The notes below the pieces were generated by a model. That model made no database searches. It saw nothing but the letters and a program-made list of their open reading frames with translations, and was not told where the DNA came from. The translations under genes and the position numbers were made by a program. From Paenibacillus sp. (GTDB lineage: Bacteria; Bacillota; Bacilli; Paenibacillales; NBRC-103111): a stretch of DNA of 64,000 nt. The stretch is taken from the NCBI GenBank assembly GCA_031180825.1, contig JAPSLM010000014.1, positions 1 through 64,000 on the forward strand, written 5' to 3'. Numbering within the stretch: the first letter of the stretch is position 1; each line of letters starts with the position of its first letter. This document shows, piece by piece, positions 51,360 to 60,798 of the stretch.

Positions 51360-52050
51360 ACTTGTATCCGATGCCCCATACGGTCTGAATCAATTTTGGA
51401 TCGGACGGGTCCTCCTCGATTTTCATCCGGAGCTTGCGGATATGAACCATCACGGTATTGTCGTCTTCCAAATAATCGCTGTCCCATACTTGCCGGAACA
51501 GCTGCGTCTTCGTAAACACCTGCTCGGGGTGCGAAGCCATAAATTTCAGCAGCTCGAACTCTTTGCCCGTCAGCGTGATCTCTTCCCCGCCTCGCGTGAC
51601 CGTATACTTTTGCAAATGAATCGTAATGTCCTTGAAGCTCAATACCGTCTCCTGCTGCGGGCCGCTTTCGCTGCCCAAAACCAGGAAACGGCGCAGATGG
51701 GCTTTAATCCGGGCGACCAGCTCATGGATGCTGAAGGGCTTCGTAATATAGTCGTCCGCTCCGATGCTCAGCCCCAATACTTTATCGATTTCCTGATCCT
51801 TGGCCGTGAGCATGAGAATCGGAACATTGGTTTTCATGCGAAGCCGCCGGCATACCTCGATGCCGTCGACCTTGGGCATCATCAGATCGAGCAGAATCAG
51901 GTTATAGCGCTGCGTTTCGAACAGACGAAGAGCCTCCTCCCCGTCTGCCGCCGCGTCGATCCGATACGTTTCTCTTTCCAAATACGTTTTTACCAGCTCG
52001 CGAATTTCCCGATCGTCGTCGGCAATCAAAATTCGAATATCCTGCTGCAT
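51334..52050 (-). CDS. OmpR-family response regulator
   Basis: 'ILIADDDREIRELVKTYLERETYRIDAAADGEEALRLFETQRYNLILLDLMMPKVDGIEVCRRLR'. Confidence 0.9.
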   Translation of the reverse strand: MQQDIRILIADDDREIRELVKTYLERETYRIDAAADGEEALRLFETQRYNLILLDLMMPKVDGIEVCRRLRMKTNVPILMLTAKDQEIDKVLGLSIGADDYITKPFSIHELVARIKAHLRRFLVLGSESGPQQETVLSFKDITIHLQKYTVTRGGEEITLTGKEFELLKFMASHPEQVFTKTQLFRQVWDSDYLEDDNTVMVHIRKLRMKIEEDPSDPKLIQTVWGIGYKFAGDKDEA

Positions 52051-52083
52051 CGTTCCACCTGCTTTTTTCTGGGCATTCTCCGA

Positions 52084-52680
52084 TTAAGGGCCGGTTACCA
52101 TCCGGATCAAGATGTCGCTGCTTGGAATCCGGTAATTTTCATCGTCCTGGGCGTTCAGCATCATAAGGCTGGAAAGAACCGATAAATAGGCGGAAATAAG
52201 CTCCGCGGAATCGCCCGCCGCAATGTCGCCCGTCCGCTGCCCTTCCTTGAAAACGGGAAGCAGCTCATGCACAAAGCTTTTCAAGGAATACCGGGCAATA
52301 AGTTCTTTGGCCTTCTCCGGAACGCCTTCGGAGGTGCGCGCTTGATAAATCAGCATGAAGTAAGGCCGGCCGCTTTCGTCGAGAATCTCTTTCGTTAAAT
52401 ATTTTATTTTGTCTAGCGGCGAGCCCTGCAGGTCGTAGATGCTCTTCATCGCGTCATGCGCGCCGACCATTGCCCTTTGAACAAGAGTGATGAAAAGCTC
52501 GTCCTTCGATTTGAAATAATGGTACAGCAAGCCGTGACTGATGCCCGCCTCGGCCGCAATCATGCTCATTTTCGTTCCGACGATTCCCCGCCGGGAAAAT
52601 ACCTTGAGCGCCGCCTCGATAATCTGTTCCTTGCGCTCATCGCGAATTTGAAGCAATTGCTCGTCGTTTAAAGGCGCCAA
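52084..52680 (-). CDS. TetR-family regulator
   Basis: 'KEQIIEAALKVFSRRGIVGTKMSMIAAEAGISHGLLYHYFKSKDELF'. Confidence 0.88.
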   Translation of the reverse strand: MAPLNDEQLLQIRDERKEQIIEAALKVFSRRGIVGTKMSMIAAEAGISHGLLYHYFKSKDELFITLVQRAMVGAHDAMKSIYDLQGSPLDKIKYLTKEILDESGRPYFMLIYQARTSEGVPEKAKELIARYSLKSFVHELLPVFKEGQRTGDIAAGDSAELISAYLSVLSSLMMLNAQDDENYRIPSSDILIRMVTGP

Positions 52681-52740
52681 AGCTTATTCCTTCCTTTGTC
52701 TGAAAATCTTGCGGCCATTCCTGACAGATAGACGTCGCCT

Positions 52741-52760
52741 ATGAGTATACCATTACTCAT
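52741..52760. promoter_or_regulatory. Candidate palindromic operator upstream of tetR-family gene
   Basis: ATGAGTA-taccat-TACTCAT. Confidence 0.5.
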
Positions 52761-52797
52761 GATCCGATGGCTATTCATATGCAGGCCGTAACGCGAA

Positions 52798-54279
52798 TCA
52801 GCGGCCCGCGGACGGATAAGGCGCTTCGGAAAAGGAAGGCACGATGTCGTCCCATACGTTTTCCAGCGGCTGACCGTATTGCTGCGTGAGTTCGGCAAGC
52901 CAGTGCCGGCCTTCCTCCGACGCCGCGAGCACGCTTCTCACCAGCTCCGGATTCAGCATTTCCCGCGGCGAGAGCGACAGCGTATTCACGCCCCAATACA
53001 GTCCGTACAGCATAAAATCGGGGCCGGCCGTCGCGCGCTCAAGATGCAGATCGAGATATTTCCGGCCGAACGAAATGCCCTTCAGCGGCTCCGCTCCCGC
53101 ATATTCGACTCCCGCCCATTGCAGATCGTTCGCGCAGTTCAACCACCAGGCGGGCTCGATTGCAGCCTGCAGTTTTCGGAGCGTTCGTTGCTCGAAATGC
53201 GAACCCGGGGCCTCCCTCTGCTCGCGCAGGCAGGCTTGCAGCACCTCCGCTTCGATCGCGGCGACGGTCATGCCTTGACCGAAGATCGGATCATAAATGC
53301 AGAAGGCGTCCCCCAATACCAGCAGTCCGGACGGCCACCGGTCCATTTGTTCGTAATGATGGCGGTACAAGGCCGGCACGCGAAATCCGCGCGGGGCTGT
53401 GATCGGCTCCAGCCCTTGCAGCAGCTCGGCAATAAGCGGGCTTGGAAGCTGGGCGACAGCCTGTACGAACTGCTCCGCATCCGTCGGGGGATAATGTCCG
53501 CCCGGCCGGTAGAGCGTCACCTCCGCGGTCTGATTCTCGATGATCGAAAACACGCCGGTGAACGTGCCGTTTGCCGGCTGGCCCCCGATGATCACGGTAT
53601 CCCATGTTTCGGTCAGATGGGCTTGGCCGGGAGGAATCCGGTACCGGCGGGTGCTGTAGCCCAGATTGACCTTCAGCAGGTCCGGCTTCGGCACGGCGTA
53701 ACCCAAATGCTCAAGCCATGCGCTCAGCTTGGAGGCACGCCCGCCGGTATCGACGACCAGATCGGCCAACAAAGACTTTTCCTGTCCGCCCGCTCCCCTT
53801 TCCCGGATTACAATCCCGGTAACGGCCGCACGGTCCGGCGTGGTCAGCAAGCGAAGCGCTTCATGCCCCGGAAGAAACCGGACGCCCGGAATGTCCCGGA
53901 CGCGACCGCGAATGACCCACTCCAGCAAGGCTCGGCTGAACTTGTAATCGTTGCGCGGATACCGGACGACAACGGTTCCGTGCTGGTTCATGTTATGTAC
54001 GGTCTTGTTCAGCACCGATCGGGCACCGCGCTCCGCCAACTCCCGTTCAAAGTCCGGAAAGAAGCGGGCCATAATCGTTTTGCCCCGTTCGGTGAAGCGA
54101 TGCGGGTGAAACGATTGGGGCGTGCCCGCCCGGTCTTCCGGATGGGCGGGAAAATCGTCCTTCTCCACGACTACGACCTCTTCGTAATCATCCGATAGCA
54201 CCCGTGCGGACAGTAATCCGGCAATCCCTCCTCCAATGACGAGGGCCGTTCCTTTTTTAGCCTTGCCGTTCATAGGCAT
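52798..54279 (-). CDS. FAD-dependent oxidoreductase/monooxygenase (halogenase/geranylgeranyl-reductase-like fold)
   Basis: 'ALVIGGGIAGLLSARVLSDDYEEVVVVEKDDFP' Rossmann motif; 'GLLVLGDAFCIYDPIFGQGMTVAAIEAEVL'. Confidence 0.82.
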   Translation of the reverse strand: MPMNGKAKKGTALVIGGGIAGLLSARVLSDDYEEVVVVEKDDFPAHPEDRAGTPQSFHPHRFTERGKTIMARFFPDFERELAERGARSVLNKTVHNMNQHGTVVVRYPRNDYKFSRALLEWVIRGRVRDIPGVRFLPGHEALRLLTTPDRAAVTGIVIRERGAGGQEKSLLADLVVDTGGRASKLSAWLEHLGYAVPKPDLLKVNLGYSTRRYRIPPGQAHLTETWDTVIIGGQPANGTFTGVFSIIENQTAEVTLYRPGGHYPPTDAEQFVQAVAQLPSPLIAELLQGLEPITAPRGFRVPALYRHHYEQMDRWPSGLLVLGDAFCIYDPIFGQGMTVAAIEAEVLQACLREQREAPGSHFEQRTLRKLQAAIEPAWWLNCANDLQWAGVEYAGAEPLKGISFGRKYLDLHLERATAGPDFMLYGLYWGVNTLSLSPREMLNPELVRSVLAASEEGRHWLAELTQQYGQPLENVWDDIVPSFSEAPYPSAGR

Positions 54280-54298
54280 CGCTCCTTTTTTTGTTTGG

Positions 54299-54459
54299 AT
54301 TGACTTGGTCAGTCAATAATTTGGTGCAGCTATTCCAGCAGGCTGCTCGTGATCGGGCTGGAGATACAAGGCTCCGGCGCTATCCGGGTGCCTCGAATCC
54401 GCCTGAAATTGCCGGACTGTAAATTCCGGCTCTTATTTAGATTGACTTGATCAGTCAAT
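54299..54459. promoter_or_regulatory. Two near-identical TetR-type operators (54299-54317, 54441-54459)
   Basis: ATTGACT-TGGTC-AGTCAAT and ATTGACT-TGATC-AGTCAAT. Confidence 0.7.
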
Positions 54460-54683
54460 TTCAAAGTACGCTGCTTTTCGTTTTTTGTCAACCGCAATTT
54501 TAGGACCTTCCGCTGCGCGGCGCCGGACAATTTCCGGTGAAAAACGGTTAAAGAAAAATTTTTTATTGACATTGCCACTAGTGTCAATCTTTTAGAATGA
54601 GGGTCGAACCCATTGAAGGAGGTGCTTGCATTGCAGCATAGCAACCCAAGCATGAGCAGGCAGGAGCATCCGGCCGCACGCCA

Positions 54684-54920
54684 GTAACGGTAATCGGCCT
54701 GGGAATGATGGGGGCGGCGCTCGCCGGCGCGTTCCTGAAGGCTGGCCACCGGACGACCGTCTGGAACCGCTCGGCCGGTAAAGCGGACGCTCTTGTCGCC
54801 CAAGGAGCGGCGCTCGCGAGCACGGTGATTGACGCCGTCGCCGCCAGCCCGCTGGTTATCATCTGCGTATTGGACTACAACGCCGTGAATGCCATTCTCA
54901 CCCCGGCAGCGGACGCCTTA
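54684..54920 (+). pseudogene. N-terminal fragment of an NAD(P)-binding beta-hydroxyacid-dehydrogenase-like protein
   Basis: 'VTVIGLGMMGAALAGAFLKAGHRTTVWNRSAGKADALVAQGA' then truncated. Confidence 0.7.
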
Positions 54921-55098
54921 AGGGTGCTCAAACCTAAGCGCAAGAAGATTTGGGTCGTTTTCACACACTCAACGGCCGATTCGTCGAACTCCCGGTAATC
55001 GTTTTCCAGCCGGTTTGCCGTCAGCAGCCTCTTCTTCTCATAGTGCCGTATGGAACGCGGGCTGACCCCGGTTGCTTTGGACAATTGGCTGATTTTCA
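54921..55098 (-). pseudogene. N-terminal fragment of a MerR-family regulator
   Basis: MKISQLSKATGVSPRSIRHYEKKRLLTANRLENDYREFDESAVECVKTTQIFLRLGL then runs into the antisense of the dehydrogenase fragment. Confidence 0.7.
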
Positions 55099-55655
55099 TG
55101 AAAATGCCTCCTTTACCAAAGTTTCGCACAGCAGCCCCAGCTTTTCCGCCAGCTCGCGATGCCCGCCGAAAAAATGCAAGCTTTCCATAACCGTCATATC
55201 CAGAAGCTCGGAGATGTTCTTGCCCTCGTACGTGACGCTCAGGATATCGTCCCGAAACCGCCTTCCGCCGCAAGCCGGGCACACGGCTTCCACATCCGGA
55301 AAAAATGCATATCCGGCAGCCGGAGAACAGACCGCGGATCAGCGTGAATATGGTATAGGTGGCGATGTTGGAGCGCAGCATACGTCCGATCGGCGATTGA
55401 TCGACCGTGATCCATTTGGTCGATATGCCCTAACCCGTCGATACTCCCCAAGCCGCCTTCCGGCCGCCCTCGAACATGCTGTCGTCCGGCCGGGTCGATC
55501 ACGTCGAACAGCAACGTCGATTTGCCGGAGCCGGGCAGCCCGTCAAGACGACGAGCTTGTTCTTCGGAATGCTTAGCGAGACGTGCTTCAAATTATTTTC
55601 GCAGGCGCCTCGGATGACGATGGCTCCTTCCATTCCTGTTACCTCCTCGCAGCAA
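55096..55655 (-). pseudogene. UvrA-like (UvrA2/drug-resistance type) ATPase, internally deleted and frameshifted
   Basis: 'GAIVIRGACENNLKHVSLSIPKNKLVVLTG' (5' end) and 'VCPACGGRRFRDDILSVTYEGKNISELLDMTVMESLHFF'. Confidence 0.7.
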
Positions 55656-55936
55656 TCTGGCTTGGTTACCTGCTCCTTCCTACACTGAGTATACGGGATG
55701 TTCCTGACATCTATTGTCATATTGGACGAGACCTGCGCTTAAAGGCTTACCGGAAAATGGTGAAAAAAATGAGGATTTCAATCGGAAAAGAGGGAGATTG
55801 GAGGAGGTTATGGCAAATCGGGCATGGGATGCCGCCGGACGAAATGGAGGACAGGTAAGCGGCCGGAGCTTGACGCGCAGTCTGCGCCGAAACGCGGACT
55901 GCACGCCTGCGGCTCCGTTCCGCCGCCGAAGCCGGG

Positions 55937-56098
55937 CTATTCCGACTCCAGAACGCCGGCCGTTTCCTGGGATGCCATTTGCTTCTGCGCGGAGGCAACC
56001 GGATTCCGGTTATGCCCGAATTCGTTCAATTCGCTAAATGACTTCGTGCCGCTTTGTTGCGGCTGCTTATCTTTGTCGGAGGCTTGGAATTCCGCCAT
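55937..56098 (-). CDS. Small hydrophilic Gln-rich protein (possibly SASP-like)
   Basis: MAEFQASDKDKQPQQSGTKSFSELNEFGHNRNPVASAQKQMASQETAGVLESE preceded by GAGGGAAG. Confidence 0.4.
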   Translation of the reverse strand: MAEFQASDKDKQPQQSGTKSFSELNEFGHNRNPVASAQKQMASQETAGVLESE

Positions 56099-56287
56099 CA
56101 TCTTCCCTCGCTTGTCGGTCGTTTGGTCTTTCACGTGTATAGAATATCCAGTCCGGCCGGAATCGTATGCACGCTCTCCCGCACTTCATGCCCCAAGCTC
56201 CGGCTTGACGCGACCCGGAAGGACGGCAGCAAGGGCGCCCTTCCCGGGCTCCGCTGCCGCCCGGCCGGAACAATCGCTGAACAAGCT

Positions 56288-57640
56288 CTAATCCAGCACG
56301 GTGCTTTCCTCCGCCGCCGCATGGGCCGGCCTTACGCGGACAAGGTAATAAAGAACCGCTACCGCAAAAATGGCGACAACGACGCCCCAGAGCGGGATAT
56401 TCATGCCGAACAGCGGAAGCGAGGTCGTCATCAGACTGTAACGGATTACGCAATAGAGAAACACCAATCCAAGAAGCAGCGCGATCGCCGGAATGACGGG
56501 AAAGGCTACTTTGAAAGGCCGCTCCATATCCGGTTCTTTCACGCGCAGAATGAACAAGGAAATCATGCTGAGAACGTACATGACGACGGCGCCGAATACC
56601 GCAAGCAGGATCAAGGCGTTGGCAAAAGCGGCCGAGCCGGCGCAGATCACGCCGATCACGCCCGGAACGATGAGCCCCCATACCGGTACGCTTTTGGAAT
56701 TAAGCTTGGCCAGAAACTGCGGGAAATAGCCGGCGCGGGCCAGCGCGTACGTCTGCCGGGAATAGCCGATAATAATGCCGTGCAGGCTGGCAATCAGGCC
56801 GAATAATCCGATAACCGCCACACTCATGGCCAGCAGGCTGCCTTCGCCGTAAACGCTCCCAAGGGCCTGAGGCAGCGGATAATCGGCCGGTTTGCCGATG
56901 CCTCCTCCAAGGCCGGCGGTAACGAACAGCGTCAACAGCGTAGCCGCGGTCAGCGTTAAAATGCCGGAGATAAAGCCGCGCGGAATGTCCCGCTTCGGAT
57001 TCTTGACTTCTTCCGCGGCCATCGCACCGCCTTCAATCGCGAGAAAGAACCAGATCGCAAACGGAATGGCCGCCATAACGCCGCCGCTTCCCCCAATAAA
57101 CGAATTGTCGTTCAGCAAATTCTCAACCTTCACATGCGGCAGTCCCGCTGCGTAAAAAATCGCAAGCCCGATCAACGCGGCGATCGTCGCGCCAAGCTCG
57201 ATCAGCGCGGCTCCTTTCATGCCCACCAGGTTGATCAGAATAAAAAATACGAACACGCCGATCGTCACATAGACCGGTTCAACCGCCGGAATTAGAAAGT
57301 GTACGTAAGCTCCTGTCGAAACCGCAATGGCCGGCGGCGCGAACACAAACTCCAACAGACACGCGATTCCGGCAATAAACCCGCCGAACGGCCCCATCGC
57401 CCTTGCCGCATAAGCCGAAGGCCCCCCGGCGTTAGGAATGGATGTGGACAGCTCGGAGTAGCTGAATATAAAACAGGTAAAAAATACGATGACGAGCAGC
57501 GAAGCGATCGCAAGGCCCATAATTCCGCCCTGCTCAAACCCGTAGTTCCAGCCGAAATATTGACCGGAGATGACCATCCCGACCGCGATTGCCCAAAGAT
57601 GAATCGGCTTTAACGTCTTCTTCAATTCATGATTTTCCAT
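56288..57640 (-). CDS. APC-superfamily permease, ethanolamine-permease-like
   Basis: 'LKPIHLWAIAVGMVISGQYFGWNYGFEQGGIMGLAIASLLV'. Confidence 0.82.
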   Translation of the reverse strand: MENHELKKTLKPIHLWAIAVGMVISGQYFGWNYGFEQGGIMGLAIASLLVIVFFTCFIFSYSELSTSIPNAGGPSAYAARAMGPFGGFIAGIACLLEFVFAPPAIAVSTGAYVHFLIPAVEPVYVTIGVFVFFILINLVGMKGAALIELGATIAALIGLAIFYAAGLPHVKVENLLNDNSFIGGSGGVMAAIPFAIWFFLAIEGGAMAAEEVKNPKRDIPRGFISGILTLTAATLLTLFVTAGLGGGIGKPADYPLPQALGSVYGEGSLLAMSVAVIGLFGLIASLHGIIIGYSRQTYALARAGYFPQFLAKLNSKSVPVWGLIVPGVIGVICAGSAAFANALILLAVFGAVVMYVLSMISLFILRVKEPDMERPFKVAFPVIPAIALLLGLVFLYCVIRYSLMTTSLPLFGMNIPLWGVVVAIFAVAVLYYLVRVRPAHAAAEESTVLD

Positions 57641-57725
57641 ACGTCAGTTCTCTCCTTCATGTGGGCTATGAGGTTCAACGACAAGCCGGCCGCGCTGACT
57701 TCAGCCAGATCGCGAAACGGCAGGA

Positions 57726-59096
57726 CTATTTCAGCAGCTTCTCTTCGGACGCCCCTAAACTAACGCTTTTTTCCGTATTTCGGAACGCTCCCGTATTATC
57801 GTCTCTTCCTTGCAGCAAATATTTGGCGTTTCCTGTGCCAATGCCGGAAGCGGCCGTTTTCGACAATTCCCCGATGTCCCCTCCCTTCAAGCGGTTGACG
57901 ATCAATCCTATTTTCATGTCTTTAAAATCCGTCAGCATCGCCGCATCGCCGTCGCTGTCTCCCGCCACGAAAATGGGTCCGTACCCGTATTTGGATACCA
58001 GAAAACGCTCGATCGTCTTCGTCTTTCCTTTGCCCTGCGTCTGGTCATACCCCTTGCGGTATTCCGGCTGGATGACCCCCGCGGCATCCCGCTCCAGCTC
58101 CATGGCCAGGACGTGATCCTCCGCGAGGGAGTAGCCGTATTTCGGGTTCGACGCAAATTCTTTGACCACGTCAACGAAGGAAGCGGAGCATACATACACA
58201 TCGAATCCGTTGTCCATGAACGCTTTATACAGATTTTGCTGCTCCGCAAACGTCCGCAAGCCGGTTTTGATCTTCACTTCGACAACGCCCGCTTTACCCG
58301 GCAGCTCGCCCGGACTGGTCAGCGTTTTTTCGCCGATGGCGTCCTGCAGATTGTAATCGATGGAGGCTCCTGCTAATTCGCGCACTTCCTTCCCCGTCAT
58401 CCCGGCGAGCAAATACGTCACCCAAGGATAGCTGACATCCGGACTGAAGGTTCCCCCGATCGCTTCATAAAGATATCTGGTCTTGGCGACAAAATCTTGA
58501 TACTGCGGGGTTGCTTTGATTTCCTCCAAAGATTTGGTTCCCTTGAACCCCTTGTAGTTTTCATATAGATACTTGTAATCCGCGCCCAAATCTTCACTGA
58601 TGAGATCGATCCGGACAGGGTTCCCAGCCTTATTATTGAATTCTTGTTTGAAATTATCCTTCGGAATATTGATTTTGATTGCGCTTACAAATTGGTCCGG
58701 CGTCATTTTAAAGTGCAAGTTCGTCAGCTGGTACGTTAACAAGGTCTCCTGAACATCGTTGAATGCGGAGGTATTGTCCCAGTCGAAGACGGCATAAGGC
58801 CTTTTGTCCTTGTTATAGCTTTTGCTGCGGATGCCGTAGTCGTCGATCAAGGCTTGAATCGCTTTGTGATTGGCCGGGGCCCAATGCATAAGGGCCAGTT
58901 GTTGCGAAGGGGATGGCGCAGATTGTTCCGTTTGGGTCTTGACTTCCTGCTGCGTTGTGGCCGACGGGCTGCAGCCTGCCGACAAGCTTACGAATGCGGC
59001 GGCTAAAATCAAAATGACCGTTTTGGCTGTTTTGACGCTTCCCGGCGGTCTTGCCGTTTTCGGTCTTGCTGTTTTCTTTGGTTCGGACAGCCTCAT
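57726..59096 (-). CDS. Exported lipoprotein HAD-family phosphatase-like
   Basis: Lipobox-like LSAGCSPS; HAD motif I 'YAVFDWDNTSAFND', motif IV 'PIFVAGDSDGDAAML'. Confidence 0.8.
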   Translation of the reverse strand: MRLSEPKKTARPKTARPPGSVKTAKTVILILAAAFVSLSAGCSPSATTQQEVKTQTEQSAPSPSQQLALMHWAPANHKAIQALIDDYGIRSKSYNKDKRPYAVFDWDNTSAFNDVQETLLTYQLTNLHFKMTPDQFVSAIKINIPKDNFKQEFNNKAGNPVRIDLISEDLGADYKYLYENYKGFKGTKSLEEIKATPQYQDFVAKTRYLYEAIGGTFSPDVSYPWVTYLLAGMTGKEVRELAGASIDYNLQDAIGEKTLTSPGELPGKAGVVEVKIKTGLRTFAEQQNLYKAFMDNGFDVYVCSASFVDVVKEFASNPKYGYSLAEDHVLAMELERDAAGVIQPEYRKGYDQTQGKGKTKTIERFLVSKYGYGPIFVAGDSDGDAAMLTDFKDMKIGLIVNRLKGGDIGELSKTAASGIGTGNAKYLLQGRDDNTGAFRNTEKSVSLGASEEKLLK

Positions 59097-59264
59097 ACTT
59101 TATCTCCCGCCCTTTCTCTGTTTGATCGAACCCTACCGGAAACAAAAAAATGCCCTGGAGCAGAAGCAAAATAACGCTTCTGCAGCCATGGCACCGTTGC
59201 CCCGTTTATCCACTTGTATAAAAAGATATTAAAACCAACAGCCCGAATTTGCAACCTTAATTTT

Positions 59265-59570
59265 TTAGAAAATTTCGCCGTTTACCTTTTGTACCGTTTC
59301 GCGGACGATTATGTGATGCGGAAGATACGTTCTGAGCGCAGCCGGACTCGCTCCGTCCAACACGTCCTGAAGCGTCCGGACCGCCTTGTAGCCGATCTTG
59401 TATATCGGCTGGGCGACGGTCGTCAGCCGCGGCAGCGACATGCTTGCGATTCTCTTATTGTCCAGCCCAAGGACGGATACTTTGTCGGGAACACGGATTC
59501 CGCTGCAGTAAAGAAAATAAAACGCCCGATCCGCCGGTGCCCGCAATCGATCAAATATTGCCTCGCAATA
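59265..59570 (-). pseudogene. C-terminal fragment of a LacI-family regulator
   Basis: 'GIRVPDKVSVLGLDNKRIASMSLPRLTTVAQPIYKIGYKAVRTLQDVLDG'; no HTH region upstream. Confidence 0.65.
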
Positions 59571-59709
59571 TTCAGATTCAGGGATTTGTGAAAATATTTT
59601 CAATATTAAGCGAAAACAAAACCGGCCTCTCTCGCCTTCGAGAAAAGCCGGCCATTTTGAGCTTCGTACCTATTCGCGGGGCTCACACCCTCAAGCCCTC
59701 AATCGCCAT

Positions 59710-60777
59710 TCATTTGCCGGGCAAACCGTCGCATTCCTTCATGCTCTGCATGATTTCACTCATCCCTACCTCGGCATAGCACATGGACGTATCCGCCGCT
59801 CCGTAGTAGATTCTAACCTTGCCTTGCTCGTACAAGGCGCCGCAGCTAAAAATGACGTTGCCGAAAAAGCCGTCCTTCTCGTAGGCCGTCTCCGGCTCCA
59901 TCAAAGGCAGCGTACTGCGCGCGATCACCCGCCAAGGCTGGTCGATATCGAGCAGCGCCGCGCCCAGGCAGTACCGGTTGCTGCGGTCGGCGCCATGATA
60001 CAGCTCAAGCCAGCCCTGCTCCAGCTTGATGGGCACGCAGCTCGCCCCGATTCTCGTCCCGTCCCAGCAGCCCTCCCGGCAGCCCATCAAATACCGGTGG
60101 TTTCCCCAGCAGAGCAGATCGGGAGATTCCGCGATCCACATGCTCGGCTTGCCGAAGCTTGAGCTGGACGGGCGATGCAGCGCATAATATTTGCCGTTGA
60201 TTTTTTGCGGGAAAATCGCGATATTTTTGCTGTCCGGTTGAAAAATGACGCCTTCCCGCTGCATAAAAGCAAAATCCTTCGTCGAGGCCAGACAAGTCGT
60301 AATGCCCAGATTCGATACCGCCGAATAGTTGATATAATAAGTATCGTCGATTTGCGTGATCCGGCAGTCCTCGATGCCGTAAATTTCGTACCGGTTCTCG
60401 GGAAACAAGGCGGGCCGGTCGTCGATCTTGAAATGAATGCCGTCCTTGCTCCGCGCGATGCGCAAATAGGAAATCGACGTCAATAAAGACCCGTCCGGGG
60501 TCCCGATCCCTCTGGCATCCGAAAAGTCGTAGCCCGGCATCCCCTTCTCCAGCCGGACAATCCCCATTTTGCCGTTCGCCATATCGTAGAAGGGACTTAA
60601 GCTATACTTCGGATCATGGTGCACCGGCCTTTCCGCAATGCGCAGCAGCAGCAAAATTTCATCGCCGTAGCGCATCACCCCAGCGTTAAACACGCCGATC
60701 ACTTCGTAATCCTCCAGATAAGGCGGAATGTCCTTCGGCTCAATAATCGGATTGCCCGGATAGCGGTAAACATTCAT
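59710..60777 (-). CDS. GH130-family glycoside phosphorylase/hydrolase (beta-mannoside phosphorylase-like)
   Basis: 'YPGNPIIEPKDIPPYLEDYEVIGVFNAGVMRYGDEILLLLRIAERP', 'IYGIEDCRITQIDDTYYINYSA'. Confidence 0.87.
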   Translation of the reverse strand: MNVYRYPGNPIIEPKDIPPYLEDYEVIGVFNAGVMRYGDEILLLLRIAERPVHHDPKYSLSPFYDMANGKMGIVRLEKGMPGYDFSDARGIGTPDGSLLTSISYLRIARSKDGIHFKIDDRPALFPENRYEIYGIEDCRITQIDDTYYINYSAVSNLGITTCLASTKDFAFMQREGVIFQPDSKNIAIFPQKINGKYYALHRPSSSSFGKPSMWIAESPDLLCWGNHRYLMGCREGCWDGTRIGASCVPIKLEQGWLELYHGADRSNRYCLGAALLDIDQPWRVIARSTLPLMEPETAYEKDGFFGNVIFSCGALYEQGKVRIYYGAADTSMCYAEVGMSEIMQSMKECDGLPGK

Positions 60778-60798
60778 CCGAACCTGCTCGCCTCCCGT

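Noticed and set aside
54330-54803. 157-aa minus-strand ORF between the TetR-type operators and the dehydrogenase fragment
   Set aside because: No domain-like sequence, overlaps operators and the antisense of a recognisable dehydrogenase fragment
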